A stretch of DNA of 64,000 nucleotides from Pseudofabraea citricarpa (GCA_029641185.1 JAPWGK010000018.1:868001-932000), one strand, 5' to 3'; counted from the stretch's first letter, positions 11,644-24,878 are shown. A program made the numbers and translations. Notes: generated by a model from the letters alone, not told the origin.

Positions 11644-12118
11644 ATTACTTTTGTTTCTTCTTCTTGTTGTTCCTCTTTTCTTGTTCTTCTTCGAAATTTA
11701 TGCTCGTGGGGTAAGAGAAAATCTTCAGGAGTGGAAATGGAATTTATTGCTATACTTACACAGAGGGATCCCACCGTCTTCTTAAGAATTCAACTTTTGA
11801 GTACCTACATGCCATGGCTTTTTTGCTGACCACTGCCAGTGATTCACGAATGTGTGCAAGAGCAAGCACGCTCTGCACGCCTAAGGAAAAGTATCCGGGA
11901 GCTCCGCTGACTCAACTCTTGTCGTACTCGGATGTAGATTCCAGGTGGACAAGGTCAGAATGCTCCACCTCCGGCAATTAATCCCGACCGACGACAAGCG
12001 AGCGAGCGGCCAGCCAAGTCCGCTGGAGTGAGATAACTCTCGCGCATGTAGAATCTGTGTTTTTGTCGGGCTTCAGAATTTACAGAAGACAGAATTTATC
12101 ATTTCGTTTGATTTCACA
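11644..12118. promoter_or_regulatory. Shared divergent promoter of aldolase and aminotransferase
   Basis: This 475-bp gap separates two start codons facing away from each other. It contains several CCG/CGG-type triplets, but no operator can be assigned with confidence. Co-regulation is an inference from the arrangement. Confidence 0.45.
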
Positions 12119-13534
12119 ATGGGTTCGATTGAGAAAGCCTCGTCGGCTTTTGCTAATGCTGAGTTTATTCCCGCTGATGCTATATTCGAAGTCACCAAGA
12201 ATTACCTGGCCGACACGGATCCCCAGAAGGTCAACGTGGGAGCTGGCACGTACCGCGACGAGAATGGAAAACCATGGATCCTGCCGTGTGTGAGGATGGC
12301 GAAGGAGGTCGTCGCCAATTACGGACATGAATATCTTCCCATCGCGGGACTGAAGCAGTTCCGGGACAAAGCTGTCGAGTTAGTCCTGCACGACACGGAT
12401 GTGTTTACCGAGGGCAGAGTAAGATTGAGATGCCAGAAACAAAGCACGAATTCTTTGTGCGAAATACTAAAACCTCCCAGGTCGCTTCGTGCCAGTCGCT
12501 CTCGGGAACCGGCGCTCTGTTACTTGCAGGTCTCACGTTGAGGAAATCTGACCCGTCTATCAAGAACGTCTACATAACCGAGCCGACATGGTCTAATCAC
12601 GAGCTGCTTTTCCATTCTCTGGGCTTCGAGGTCCAGAAATTGCCCTACTACAAGGCTGGGGCTTTTGATTTCTCGAGTTACATGGACACGCTCACGAAAG
12701 CTATCCCAGGCTCTATCATCGTACTTCACTCCTGCGCACATAATCCTACTGGATGCGACCCTTCTCAAGACCAGTGGAAAGAAATCGCCGCCGTCATCAA
12801 AGAACGCCAGCTTTTCCCCATCTTTGACTCGGCTTACTTGGGATTCAATTCTGGTTCTGTGGACGAGGATGCGTGGGCGATTCGGTATTTCGCCTGTGAA
12901 TTGAAACTCGAGGTTTCGATATGTCTTTCATTTGCCAAGAGCATGGGACTGTATGGTAAGATATTCACCTTCTGATTCTTTGTCTCCTGGCACATCTTTA
13001 TTGACATGTTAAACAGGAGAGAGAATCGGCTTGACTACATTTGTACTGAGCTCGGTGGAAACGACGCGGGTTGTCAATTCTATCCTGGAGAACGTGCAGC
13101 GAGCCACCGTCTCCAGCCCGCCCGTCTACGGCGCGAACATCGCCGCGACGGTTCTGGGCACGCCCGAGATTGCAGAGCAGTGGAAGAGAGATCTCATCAC
13201 CATGTCGGGCCGCGTCAAGTCGATGCGTCAGAAGCTCTTCGCTGCCCTCCAACGGCTCGACACGCCTGGCGACTGGTCGCATATCGTCAAGCAGTCTGGC
13301 ATGTTTGGCTACACGGGACTCAGCCCGGCACAGATTGCCCATCTTCAAGGTAGGTGTTTTACAACTTCACGTGCACTTGTGTGTTTGTGTGTTTTACGTA
13401 CTGACTGACACGTTCTAGCGAAATATCATATCTACATGGCCGACACGTCGCGTATCTCCATTGCGGGCTTGAACGATGGGAATGTGGAGTATTTTGCCAA
13501 GGCCATAGACCAAACCGTGAGAAGCGTAAATTAG
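12119..13534 (+). CDS. Class I aminotransferase, aspartate aminotransferase-like
   Basis: Four exons (12119-12418, 12481-12955, 13017-13349, 13419-13534) join in phase to 407 aa, the normal length for eukaryotic aspartate aminotransferase. Visible motifs include VNVGAGTYRDENGKPW near the N-terminus, SLSGTGALLLAG (phosphate-binding region), HNPTGCDPS, and SFAKSMGLYGERIG, in which K253 should form the aldimine with pyridoxal phosphate. The C-terminal DTSRISIAGLN carries the substrate-carboxylate arginine of the family. It exchanges amino groups between an acidic or related amino acid and a 2-oxo acid. It lacks an obvious mitochondrial presequence, so is probably cytosolic. Context suggests a specialised rather than housekeeping role. 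Confidence 0.88.
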
Positions 13535-14159
13535 AAATCGAAACCAAAAGGAAAAAAAAAAAAAATAGAATCTTGAAACTTCTGCATCTTGCATCCCAAT
13601 CCATTTTTGGGAAGTGTGACAAGAGGAGTGAACTGCCTACGGAGTACAAGACGAGGCGAGGTGGAGCTCCACCCAAGGAGCCAAATCCCACTCCCGCCAC
13701 TCTTGACCCAAAAGCTAAGCGACATGCGGAGCGGCCTTCCACCTCCATCTCTCCATTACTAACACCCAATGCCCGGCGCGAGGACGAGCGAGCATGGCGT
13801 CCACATGCATCTCTTTTGGCTGTGCGTCAGAGAGTGAAAGATGGGTATGGGGAGAATGTGCAGTCTCTGGATGGAGCTCTGTCTGATAAGCCACGACGAA
13901 CAGTTGACTCCCAATTGCGTCGCGAGAGCGAGAGCTAGCCTGGCCCGTTGGAGAGCTGACCTGGTCTGGTCCTGAACCTATATACAGATCGCGGGCAGAA
14001 GGTCAGAATAATCCAAACATTATTTGGTATCTCTATCTACGCAACCCAAGCCATTCCTTGATTCGTTTCTTACCCATTGCCGCCGACGATTCCAACACCA
14101 ACACCTCGCTTGCTACTTTTCTTCTTCTCCCTCTTCTTCTGTTCTTCTCACTGTTAGTC
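13535..14159. other. Intergenic region between aminotransferase and oxoprolinase
   Basis: This stretch holds the aminotransferase 3' flank and oxoprolinase promoter. A CT-rich tract near 14110-14155 directly precedes the oxoprolinase start, as in many fungal promoters and leaders. Overlapping frames lack recognisable domains. Confidence 0.5.
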
Positions 14160-17100
14160 ATGGGTTCGGTCACGGCGCCGACACCTGGTATCAGGATATC
14201 AATTGACAGAGGAGGAACCTTCACCGATGTAGGTGGTGCGAAAATTACAATTGGCCGTCTCTAACTTGCAGCAAAGTGCGTTGCGTCGATACCGGGTCAA
14301 GATGATATCGTGCTCAAGCTCCTATCAGCTGACCCGAGCAACTACAAAGATGCGCCCGTCGAGGCGATCCGCCGAGTGCTGGAGAAGGCGACGGGGAAGG
14401 CATATCCCAAGGGAGAGAGGATCTCTCTCAAGGGAGTGGGTACGTACCGATCGAATCCCTCGTGGTGTCAGATGTTGAACCCGTCTCAGAATCGATCAAA
14501 ATGGGCACGACGGTAGCGACAAATGCCTTGCTGGAACGCAAAGGCGAGAAGACGGCATTCTTCGTCACGAAAGGATTGAAGGTAAAGGAATGATTTCATA
14601 GGATGGAAATAAAGGCATCCATGCTAAAACCGATCAAAAGGATCTCTTACATATCGGCAACCAATCGCGGCCGAAGCTCTTCGACCTGGCCATCAACAAA
14701 CCAGATGTGCTGTACTCGAAAGTCGTAGAGGTGAGCGAGCGAGTCACGCTTGAAGCCTGGACGGAAAGCAGGACGCCAGCCGCTATAGATGAGGCTGGCG
14801 ACTCGACGCTCGTCAGAGGAGTGACGGGCGAGGTTGTCAGGATTTTAGAACCCCTTGGTGAGCGGATCAGTCACCTGACCGGAAAACCCCCTAACCAAAA
14901 CTGACGGCGACAGATGTCGATGCGGCAAGGACGTCTCTGCAAGAAGTCTACAATGAGGGATACCGCTCCATAGCCGTGTGCTTGATGCACAGCTATACAT
15001 TCCGTGACCACGAGACCGTAATAGGCAAACTCGCCCAGGAGATCGGCTTTACACATATCTCTCTGAGTGCTGAGCTCTCGCCCGTCATCAAGGTGGTGCC
15101 AAGAGGTAACTCGTCTACTGCCGATGCGTACTTAACTCCCGAGATCAAGAGGTACATCTCTGGCTTCGAGTCTGGATTTGAGGATCTGAAGACCAGTGGG
15201 TGTAGATGCGAGTTCATGCAAAGTGACGGCGGACTCGTTGAGTTTTCGAATCTTTCCGGTCTGAGAGCCATCTTATCGGGTCCTGCTGGTGGAGTTGTCG
15301 GTTATGCTAGAACTTCATACGATGAGGTTGACAAGAGACCTGTTATTGGGTTTGATATGGGAGGAACCAGTACCGATGTTTCAAGGTAAGCTACCATTTC
15401 GGGAGTTGGGATCTTCAGCTCGCTAATTCTCAACACAGATATGCTGGTGAACTCGAGCATGTCTTTGAGACAACAACAGCTGGTGTCACTGTTCAGAGTC
15501 CCCAACTTGACATCAATACCGTCGCAGCAGGTGGCGGTAGTATCTTGACATGGCAGAGTGGAATGTTGAAAGTCGGCCCGGAGAGTGCTTCGGCTCATCC
15601 CGGTCCAGCTTGCTATCGAAAAGGAGGTCCCCTGACAGTAACCGATGCCAATCTTGTTCTCGGTCGATTACGGCCAGAATTCTTCCCCAAGATCTTTGGC
15701 CCGAATGAGGATTTGCCATTAGATGTCGATACCAGTCGTCGTCTCTTTGAGGAAATCACCCAACAGATCAACAATGACGTCGAAGTCAAATTGACCCTGG
15801 AGCAAGTCGCAGCCGGGTGAGTAAAGTGTGCGAGGTCAAAAGAGTACGTGATCGCTGACATGGAAACAGGTTTCTTGATGTCGCAAATGAGGCTATGTGT
15901 AGACCCATTCGCACATTAACAGAGGCAAAGGGATATGATGCTGGCCTTCACAACCTAGCGTCGTTCGGTGGTGCAGGGGGCCAACACGCATGCACCATCT
16001 CGAAAGCATTAGGGATCTCGCGGGTTCTGATTCACAAGTATTCATCGGTGCTGTCAGCATACGGCATGGAGCTCGCCGATGTAGTGCACGAGGAGCGCGC
16101 CCCATCTGCACTTATCTTCAACGAGTCGAACTGGCAGACGTTCGCAGCCGAGCTCGACAAGCTCGAGCACAAATCCATCGAGGCCCTCTTGGACCAGCGG
16201 ATCCCCAAGTCGCGCATCACCACCGAGCGCTACCTCAACATGAGGTTCCAAGGTAGTGATACGGCTATGATGATCCAGCAGTCGAGCCACGCGGGCCAGT
16301 TTTTAGCCGCCTTCCAAGAAGCCCATCAGAAACAGTTCGGCTTCTTGCCTGTTGGTCGAGATGTCATCATTGACGATTATCGTGTTCGGTCCATTGGTCA
16401 TAGTGTTCTCAGCGCTCCGGCACCGTGGCCGCTTGAGCTCGCGTCTTTCAAAGAACCCATCACGCCGAAAGCTTCTACGACTAAGGAGGTCTACTTCACG
16501 AGTCTGGATTGGTGCCAGACACCTGTTTACAACCTTGATCATCTGCTACCATCTACCAAGATCCCCGGTCCGGCATTGATTATGGATAACAAACAGACCA
16601 TTGTGGTGATCCCCGAAGCCGTCGCTACGATTCTGTCCGATATGGTCATCATTGATATCGAGACAGGGAACAAATCAAACGTGTCATCTGAAACTGTTGA
16701 TCCAATTCAACTGTCCATCTTCGGCCATCGCTTTATGAGCGTCGCTGAACAGATGGGACGAGCTCTTCAGAAGACTAGTGTCAGTACGAATATCAAGGAG
16801 AGACTCGACTTTTCATGTACGATTTTCTCGCCTGAGGGTGGACTTGTTGCAAATGCTCCTCACGTCCCAGCGATGGTACGTGAAACTGCACCTTCGTTTA
16901 ATTCCACAAGCTAATAGCCAATAGATCGGAAGTATGGCTTTTGCTGTCAAATGGCAGATTGATTATTGGGGCGATAACCTCCAGCCAGGCGATGTCATCC
17001 TTTCTAATTCTCCAAGTAAGCAACCCATACTCCATTTGATCGCGACATGTAATTGTATGAGAGAGTTGAAAGAATGCTGTACTAACAAGCCATTAGTTTG

Positions 17101-18626
17101 TGGAGGAACTCATCTTCCAGATTTAACAGTCATCACACCGATCTTCGATGCGGCAGGTCAAAAGATCATCTTCTGGACAGCGTCTCGTGGTCATCACGCC
17201 GATGTGAGTGTTAACGCTGCAATGCAACGCATGAGTATCCCAATAACTAACTTTCAATCAGATCGGAGGAACATTACCTGGTTCCATGCCTTCAAACTCA
17301 AAAGAGCTATGGGAAGAAGGTGCTGTAATCAAAGCATTCAAGGTCGTCGAAGGAGGTGTCTTCAAAGACGACGAATTGATCGAGCTCTTGAATGCTCCTG
17401 CCAGTTTACCAGGCTGTCAAGGAACGCGCTGCTTGAATGACAATATCTCAGATATCAAGGCACAAGCAGCTGCCAACTACCGCGGCAGTCAGTTGATCCA
17501 TTCGCTGATCGACGACTATGGATTGGAGACGGTTCAATTCTACAGTAAGCAACACTGTCCTTCGACGAGCCTCAATCTCATGACTAACCATTGATTGATA
17601 GTGGAACAAATTCAAAAAGCAGCCGAAGTCGCAGTGAGGGATATGCTAAAGACCATCTACCGGACGACGAACGGCAAGCCGCTCGAGGCAGTAGACTACA
17701 TGGACGACGGGACAGCAATCCAACTGAAAGTAACCATCGACGAATCGACAGGCGGAGCGATCTTCGACTTCGAGGGGACGGGGCCCGAAGCATACGGCAA
17801 CTGGAACGCACCCATCGCAATTTGCAACTCGTCGATAATCTTCGCGCTGCGGTGCATGGTGAACATGGACATACCGCTAAACCAAGGAGCGATCCGACCG
17901 ATCACAGTATTGATACCGGAGTGCTCACTGCTGAAGCCGTCAGCCGACGCAGCCGTGTGCGCAGGCAACGTGCTGACGTCGCAGCGGATCGTCGATGTCA
18001 TCTTCAAGGCCTTCAACGCCGTCGCCGCCAGCCAGGGCTGCATGAACAACCTGACATTCGGCAACGACGACGCCGAGAACGGGTTTGGCTACTACGAGAC
18101 TATCTGTGGCGGCTCGGGTGCGGGCCCATCTTGGGATGGCATGAGTGGCGTCCATACCAATATGACCAATACGCGCATCACTGACCCGGAGATCCTCGAG
18201 AGGAGATACCCCGTCGTGCTGCGCCGCTTCTGCCTGCGTGAAGGCAGCGGCGGGGTGGGACGCCGTCCAGGTGGCGATGGCATTATTCGTGATATCGAGT
18301 TCTCTATCCCGATCCGTGCTTCTATTCTGAGTGAGCGCAGAGCGTTCAGGCCGTATGGCCTAGAGGGTGGAGGAGACGGTAAGCGAGGCGAGAATCTCTG
18401 GATCAAGAAGAACGGGAGGGTCGTCAACCTCGGCGGAAAGAATACCGCCATGATGGCGGCTGGTGATCGGATCGTTATTCAGTCTCCTGGCGGTGGTGCT
18501 TGGGGAAATGCATCGGATCCTGAAAAGTTGCCCATATCAGAGGCTGGAGAGGCGCCGAAGAGCGCTTTCGTTGCTCGCTCAAATGGGACGGTAAGCGAGA
18601 TAATGTCAATGGGGGAATCTGCTTGA
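14160..18626 (+). CDS. 5-oxoprolinase/hydantoinase (HyuA-HyuB fusion) family protein
   Basis: Eleven exons join in phase to about 1,300 aa: 14160-14228, 14277-14439, 14490-14581, 14641-14857, 14914-15385, 15439-15816, 15870-16875, 16925-17015, 17097-17203, 17262-17544 and 17602-18626. This equals the usual length of eukaryotic ATP-dependent 5-oxoprolinase. The N-terminal HyuA part opens with the ATP-binding signature DRGGTFTD (16-23), then [17 protein letters not shown], and later [10 protein letters not shown] with [12 protein letters not shown]. The HyuB part contains [24 protein letters not shown] residues, [11 protein letters not shown] and a C-terminal [10 protein letters not shown]. Known members open 5-oxo-L-proline to glutamate or hydrolyse hydantoin-like rings using ATP. 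Specificity here is uncertain. The intron-exon structure uses one AAG acceptor at 14276 chosen to keep the frame. Confidence 0.87.
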
Positions 18627-19083
18627 ACAAGCTATTTTATAGCAACCGGCTTTTCAATTAATCAGAAGAATTTTGTTTGTTCGCTGGATAACTCCCCGAT
18701 CACGGAGCCATCAATAACGTCTCAAGAAATTATGTAATTATTTAGAATTTGAATTTTATTTTCGTCTGTTCAATGATCTATCTTGACTTTTGCTGCAAAG
18801 AGTTTGATTTTCACGGAGAGAGAGATATGTGTTATATTCTAAATATAACAGAAAATGGAACTAAGCATTCATTCTAGGGATCAATCAATGAATAAAAGAA
18901 ACGACAGCCCGCGATATGATTTTATGAAGGAATGAATTGTGAATCGGAAATAAGTATCAATCCCATCGTCTTATGGAATCAAAATGAGCGGTTTAAGTAA
19001 TAAGAAGCTGAACCGATCGAGCGAGGGGATGTTGTTTCAACGAAGGCGATATGGAGCATTGTGATAGATGCAGTTAACAGGAG
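18627..19083. other. Intergenic AT-rich region
   Basis: AT-rich 3' flank of the oxoprolinase gene, convergent with the hypothetical gene that ends at 19084. No supported feature was seen. Confidence 0.5.
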
Positions 19084-20115
19084 TTAGCGATTTAATGAGA
19101 AGCCCCTTGTTTGAATTAGCGGACATGGAGGGACCAAACTTAGAAGCAAAATCCTTCGCCCGTAATTCCGACCTCCGGACATTGAAGAGGTTCTAATTTT
19201 TTTTAATTCTTCTTCGGTGCAAATGCCCTCAAGCGAGGGCTCTAACATGCCTTCAGGGTATCCGAGAGCTGCTATGTCGAGCATGATTGGTTTAGTCCGA
19301 TGAGGGAGTGAGGTTGGTTGGTTCAACAGGTTGATCGATGGTTGATTAGAATAAGATGGGCGCTGAACCACATGGCCAGTCGATGGGTGATCAGGGCAAG
19401 AAGGTAGAAACCCTTCGACTTCTCGTGATGGAGTAACACTGATCCTTTCACCGTCAGTCACATTTGAGGGTGAGGGTAACTTTTGAATCTTAGCTTTTTG
19501 TCTTGTCAGATACTGAGCGGTTGATTAACTTACAGGTGCTCCTTGTAACAAGCGATCAATTGCAGCATTATGACAATCCGGCAAGAATTTATAAGATAAT
19601 GGCGGTGTCGACAATCGCCAATCGTCTGATTGAAAAATCTTCTGGCCTGGCTTCGATTGGAACTTTTGGTAAAGTTCTTCGACTCGAGGTCGATCTAATC
19701 TCCATCCCATCGAATATAAACCCTCCTCCAATTGATCGAAAGCAAGCTTATCGTTTACCATCGATCCCCTATTAAATGATTTAAGAAGGGTTATAATGCC
19801 ATGAGGTATAGATCGCTCATTCTTTGCGTACTGAATTGGTATATTGATCCCGGGATATTTGGGAACAGTTGGGCCAACAGCCGGTGCACTATAATTTGTA
19901 TGAGTTTTTTGTCTCTTCCTTGGCTGATCCGATTCGCCCAAAGCGACAGACGATAATCGACTTGAGGGTGAGGTAATGGCAGTGGAATAACTCTCGGTTG
20001 ATTGATGCATCTCGCTTGGTTGCTGCATCTCACTTGATTGCCGCATGTCGGCTGGTTGATTATCCATATCGCTTGAGATTGGTTCTTTCTGCCTATCGAT
20101 GGCATCAGTAATCAT
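19084..20115 (-). CDS. Hypothetical low-complexity protein
   Basis: Two exons (20115-19534 and 19479-19084, intron 54 nt, GT-AG, in phase) give about 325 aa. I recognise no domain. The N-terminus has an imperfect repeat of Met-Gln-Gln-Ser/Pro-Ser-Glu type units and a basic PRKRQK stretch that could be a nuclear signal. The middle holds a more ordinary segment (LLKSFNRGSMVNDKLAFDQL). The two exons read openly through the junction, which favours a real gene. The neighbourhood contains an SNF2 relic on the opposite strand, so this could also be part of a decaying duplicated locus. Confidence 0.45.
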
Positions 20116-20855
20116 TCAGTGGGAAGGAATGGTGGCAAAGACGAACGGTTGGGATGGCACTGGTTGCTTAAAGCACAGTCTGGATAGGATTGGCCTGGGA
20201 TCGCTGGATAACGGTTAGAACGCTGTTGGATAGCTGGTCGCACCAGTCAGTCAAATCAACTTACATCGTTCAATCCTTCAATCGTCCACCGTTGCTAACC
20301 ACTTGATTTGAAAATAGAGGGCTGTGGCTTTGATGTAGAAGTGGCAGTTGACAACCTGTTACGGGAACGAAGTTGACGTCTCCTCGGGCTAAATCATTTA
20401 GCTTCTGAAACGTAGATATGGCGGGGAGTGATGATGTTGGTTTGGAAAAGTGCGATTTGCCGCGAAGGAAGGAGAATTAAGAATAAAAGGGAAAAAGTAG
20501 AGGAGAATGCAATTTGGATCTTCTTCACCATCTTTATCATCTTCATCATCTTTCGCAGGCAATCACTACAACGCCGGTATTTCCCCCCTTTATTAGGACT
20601 TCTCAGGCAGCTCTCCTACATTTTATTTACTTCACAACACCGCCGCAGCCCCCTCGTTCCATCAAAGATCACAACGCCGTGCTCTTTCCCCTACCATCAC
20701 ACTCCCACACCAAGGAACCTCCATTTTATTCCTGCCATCTGTTCAACTCCACGACCTTTAGTCATTAAAGATCATGGATTGGGCAGCAATTAAAGAACGG
20801 CCATGTTAGTATAACCATCACATGGCAATGAGCATAATCACTAATCTAGGCAGCC
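20116..20855. other. Intergenic region
   Basis: The left part is the 5' flank of the minus-strand hypothetical gene. The stretch 20500-20770 is open in two plus-strand frames but Phe/His/Ser-rich without a domain. No gene was called. Confidence 0.4.
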
Positions 20856-21516
20856 ATGGAGCCAGAAATTGATATCGTTTGCCGCCATAAAGATCCAGCT
20901 CATCGCAAGGCTATTTTGAATGATTACAACAAAAAGATTACACTCAGCGCTTTGAGTGAAGAGATCGAGAATTTAAAGCCATCAGGATAGTTTCAGCGAG
21001 TAAAAACCGAATACCGAGCAAGTGATGATGGCCTTACAGGTGATTCAACTGTTGACTGTTGCTTCATCGGTTTTCGCTGACCACGGATTATAGAACCTCC
21101 TGTCAAGGAGTGGGGCTCCGATTCCAGTGATTCATCGGATGGATCGAATCCGGTCGGCTTGAATCTTATCTCCGCTAATCACATTTATTTAATCACACCT
21201 GATTGGTCTCGAGCTGCTGAGGATCAAGTCGTCGGACGAGCATGGAGGCTCGGACAGAAGAATGAAGTTCATGTTTGACTCCGATGAGTTCGATGACTTC
21301 GATGATGAGGACCAAGATGAAGAGTCTAAAGAGGAGATTTATGAAGCATTGAAGATTCGATCAAAGAAGAACCAATGGAGGAAGACTTCGAAAATTACTA
21401 CTATCGCGACCACATGGCAGAATAAAGAGAAGATTCAATGCTGGGTCACCGGCGAAGGGAGGATACTGGGCCTTATTTTGTTGACTGATAAATTCTTTCT
21501 CCCTGGTGCTTTATAG
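20856..21516 (+). pseudogene. SNF2-family helicase C-terminal relic
   Basis: The frame around 21150-21278 encodes GLNLISANHIYLITPDW followed by EDQVVGRAWRLGQ. These correspond to motifs V and VI of the SNF2/RAD54 C-terminal helicase lobe. Upstream fragments (from about 20856) are broken by stops. Downstream a shifted frame (21262-21516) encodes a Glu/Asp-rich tail. No motifs I-IV, ATG-to-stop frame or intron set restores a complete helicase, whose core normally spans about 450 residues. It looks like a truncated, decayed copy of a chromatin-remodelling-type ATPase. Confidence 0.6.
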
Positions 21517-21792
21517 ATACTCTTTGAATCGGTTTGAGCACTTGAAGGTCGGACAAGTGCATTCCTTGCTTTCGAGCCTTGACGAATACCATCGGTTGAT
21601 AAGCCTCATCAAATGGTTAGATGACATTTCAAACCGTTGTTAAATAGCTATTAAACTGCCTCATAGAATCACATAGCATTCAGTTTTCATATACCTTCTG
21701 TTCCTATTGAAACAAAAACCTAGAAGCCTAGCGGCACGGCTAGAGCCGGTTGTGCATATTGACTCAACTCTAATCCTAAGACATATTACGAA

Positions 21793-24549
21793 TCAAGCCG
21801 GCTTGGTGGTAGTACTGAGATAGACGGCTTTGGCCAGAGCGAGACGTTCCTCCATGACGGCAGTAACCCACTTTCCCACAGGCCAGCTCGATCTCTTCTT
21901 GAACGTCTCGACAATCCATTCCAAAAACGCTACCTCGCTTCGCGCCGTCTCTCTCGGCATCATCAGATCTGCCTGGTCCAGAAGCAAAGTATCCGCATTC
22001 GAATCCGTGCAGGACATGATGGCATCTAGAACGAACTTGCATGGGTCGGACCTCACCCCCCGCTTTGCCGCATCTGCTGCCTCCACCATCGTCAGTCTCA
22101 CTAATCGCCACCCAACAAGACAGATTTTAAACCCGAGAAGGGTAATGAACGCGTTTTCTAGTGCAGGTACTGCATTCGATGTGCTCGGATTGAGCATTTC
22201 TAAAGCTAATTCGAGATCGTTGAGCTATAGATTATCGATTAGCCCAGCAACCTTTCGGGAAGGGATATATGTAGGTAGGTAAAGTGCCAAACTTACAATG
22301 CGAAAGACGTCTCGATCTTCATAGATATCTCGCTTATCTTTGCTCCGTGGAGTCGCCAAATGTCCAGCAGCTACAAATCGTCAAAACACTTTCTAAAATG
22401 TTTGGAGCATTGAAAACCTACTTGCAATAGCTAAGGGTAGATTCACCTCAACAATCCCACTCACAAGCAAGGAGTCAGGATGAGATAGACTAATGGAAGT
22501 ATAATACCACAATATCCAGAATGTGTGCCACAACGGTGTATCTTTCTGCGGCTCAGGATAATCATGTATCCTTCCAATATCAAAGAAATTGAACGAAGGC
22601 TTTTGATTGCGTGGCACCAATTCGGCTATTCCCTTCAAAGCCTGTGAGATCTGAGCATGTTGCTTATCCGTAAGAACCGACAAAGTTCTTCGTTGCGATT
22701 TAGGACGTTCCAGTAGACAACTCGCATGGGTGAGCTCTCTCGCCATCATCTGTAGCTGGATGACTAGAATCACAGCCGCGAAAGGCGATGCCCATAGAAG
22801 GCGAAGTTTTCTCGGATGCTTCTTTTCCTGGTCTGAATGCAAAAGCGTTTGAGATGCTTCATAGAACGATCCCTGCGATGGTGGTGATTCGTGTGTATAA
22901 CTCTCGTCGTCGTGGTCATTGAAAGACTTGAATTGCTGCTTTTGACAGATTGACCATTCTTCGGCCGTTTTCGCAAGCCACATGTCTTCGCAGCATGGCA
23001 GGTCGTATTTGATCTCTAAGGAAGAGAGCATCGGCCGCAAATTGCAAAGTATCGAGAGATGTGAGTCGAGAATATACAGGATGTATATACATCTATAAGA
23101 AGTCAGCATCGTTAATCGAAAAGCATTTCTGCCACGATAAGCGACTCACCTCTTCCTAGATTCATGCTTTATAAAGTCTTTCCATTTGGATTCATCAAAT
23201 TCTGGACCATCAAAAGATTCTTGGTCTTCCTCTTCTTCTTCCGAATCCTCGGGAGACCTAGAAAAAGACCCTCCAGCAGTGCCGTCATGTGACATTTGTA
23301 ACATTCTCATGGCATCTACAAGATCTCGGTGAATCCTTTGAGCTTTGAGAAAGTTGGCATCGTTTCCTCCATAGATCCCTACAAACTCCAATAGTAAAAA
23401 GGTTTGGAATACCCATGTTTCTTGATATCGTGAGCGATTTTGTTCTACCTATGACGGTTAGCTTATTATTATACATGGGAAGTTATCGGTCACTCAAGAA
23501 ACAAGCTTACATATTCTTGTAAAGAAGTTAACGTCCTCGTGAATAGTTTATTCCTTGACTTTTCGTCTTGGATGGAAGAGCAATAAAGACTGCCAATACA
23601 GGTCATTGCTTTGAGTAGAGGTGCCGGTGCTGAAATGATATGAAAAGAAGCTTCATGTAGTATTGGAAAGTTGCGATGGAAGCCCGAGAAGAAACTATTT
23701 ACACATTTCTGTTCTTCGGACATTCTATATAGTATTAGAAAGGTGATAGCAAGCTGCTATTAAGGTAATGCTCACGCTGGTATTTGTTCTGATTGTCTTG
23801 TGATCTGTTGTATTACTTCATTAGTCTTAATCAGAAGGACTCTCGACATTTTCCAAAAAAGCAATGTTGGATAGAAAGTTAGATGGCAAAATGGTTGCAA
23901 GAAAACCTACAATTGGAGCTGGATTGGGCTGAGCTGGTGCCATCAACATATCCAACCATGCCGCAGAGGGTGATGGTGATTCTGCTGTTGTTGGAACAAA
24001 GACTTCCGTATTTGGGGCATCTTTAGGCGTTGGAATTGTCTGAATGTGGCAGTTCTCAACATGCCTTTTTCTCAGATCGCTACGTAGATTTCATAAATCA
24101 GTATAAATCTCCGGACAGTACTGAATAGACATTATGCAAAATATCACAAGCCAGGAAAAGATATTATGCAAAACGACTTACCTTCGAGCAAAGCGGGCAT
24201 TGCATAAAGAGCACGGAAAACTCTTCGCGTTGAAACCTCTATGATCTACATCAAAATTAGCTTGGAAAACACCAACACTAGAATCTTTGGCCTTACGTGT
24301 GTTGACGTGACGCTTTAAGTTCTCCTGTCCTTCTACATTAGCTTCTTTCTTCCGTATAGATCAAGGGATTCAAGCAAAAGCAGCGTTACAACACACCTGT
24401 CGAGTGAAGGCTTTATCGCAATTCGCACACTGAAAAGGTCTCACATTGGAGGTTCTCGCTCGCTTCGTCTCGTCGGCTTCCATTTTTTCAAATTGCAATG
24501 TTCTTCTGTGGCTCTGAATATTGTGCTTTCCTTCATCCATCATCATCAT
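21793..24549 (-). CDS. C2H2 zinc-finger transcription factor with fungal-trans domain
   Basis: A multi-exon gene starts at the first of four ATG codons at 24549. Exon 1 (24549-24397) ends in the first finger (FQCANCDKAFTRQ), continued by a short exon with ENLKRHVNT. The next exon carries the second finger (FPCSLCNARFAR, then DLRKRHVENCH). The larger C-terminal part contains RRCIYILYILDSHLS-type sequence and LLWASPFAAVILVIQL, matching the fungal-specific transcription-factor homology region. The final exons end at 21793 in TTTKP. Exact inner exon borders are less certain, and a second histidine for finger 1 is not clear. Such C2H2-fungal_trans proteins are nuclear regulators of metabolic genes. 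It lies next to GST, MFS and 2OG oxygenase genes that it might control. Confidence 0.75.
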
Positions 24550-24878
24550 GATGCATCTTGACACTTCTCTCAGCAGCGGGGCAATTGTGTCTGAATGGTG
24601 GGGGTTAGCTTATCACAGGCTCTGGCCAATAGGCATTCCAAGAGACACAATTACGGCATTGGGATTCCCTCGCGTATCTTCAAGGCGACGCTAATTCTGG
24701 CAGTTACCGGGCCAAGCCTGCTCCACCTTCGTCACGTGGGTGGACAATGGCCGACGGCAATGAAGCTATTCTGTCACTTTGGTCGGGAAATCTGACAGGT
24801 TTGTGACTGCCGGAAAAGCCCTTGCTGAACCTGAATGCCGAGATCATGTTGCATAAGTTTTTGATTTTCATTTATCGA
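24550..24878. other. Intergenic region between regulator and GST
   Basis: This is the promoter side of the minus-strand regulator and the 3' flank of the GST. No feature was recognised. Confidence 0.5.

Noticed and set aside
13359..13769. Minus-strand frames over the aminotransferase 3' end
   Set aside because: They cross the last exon and an A tract and show no family features.
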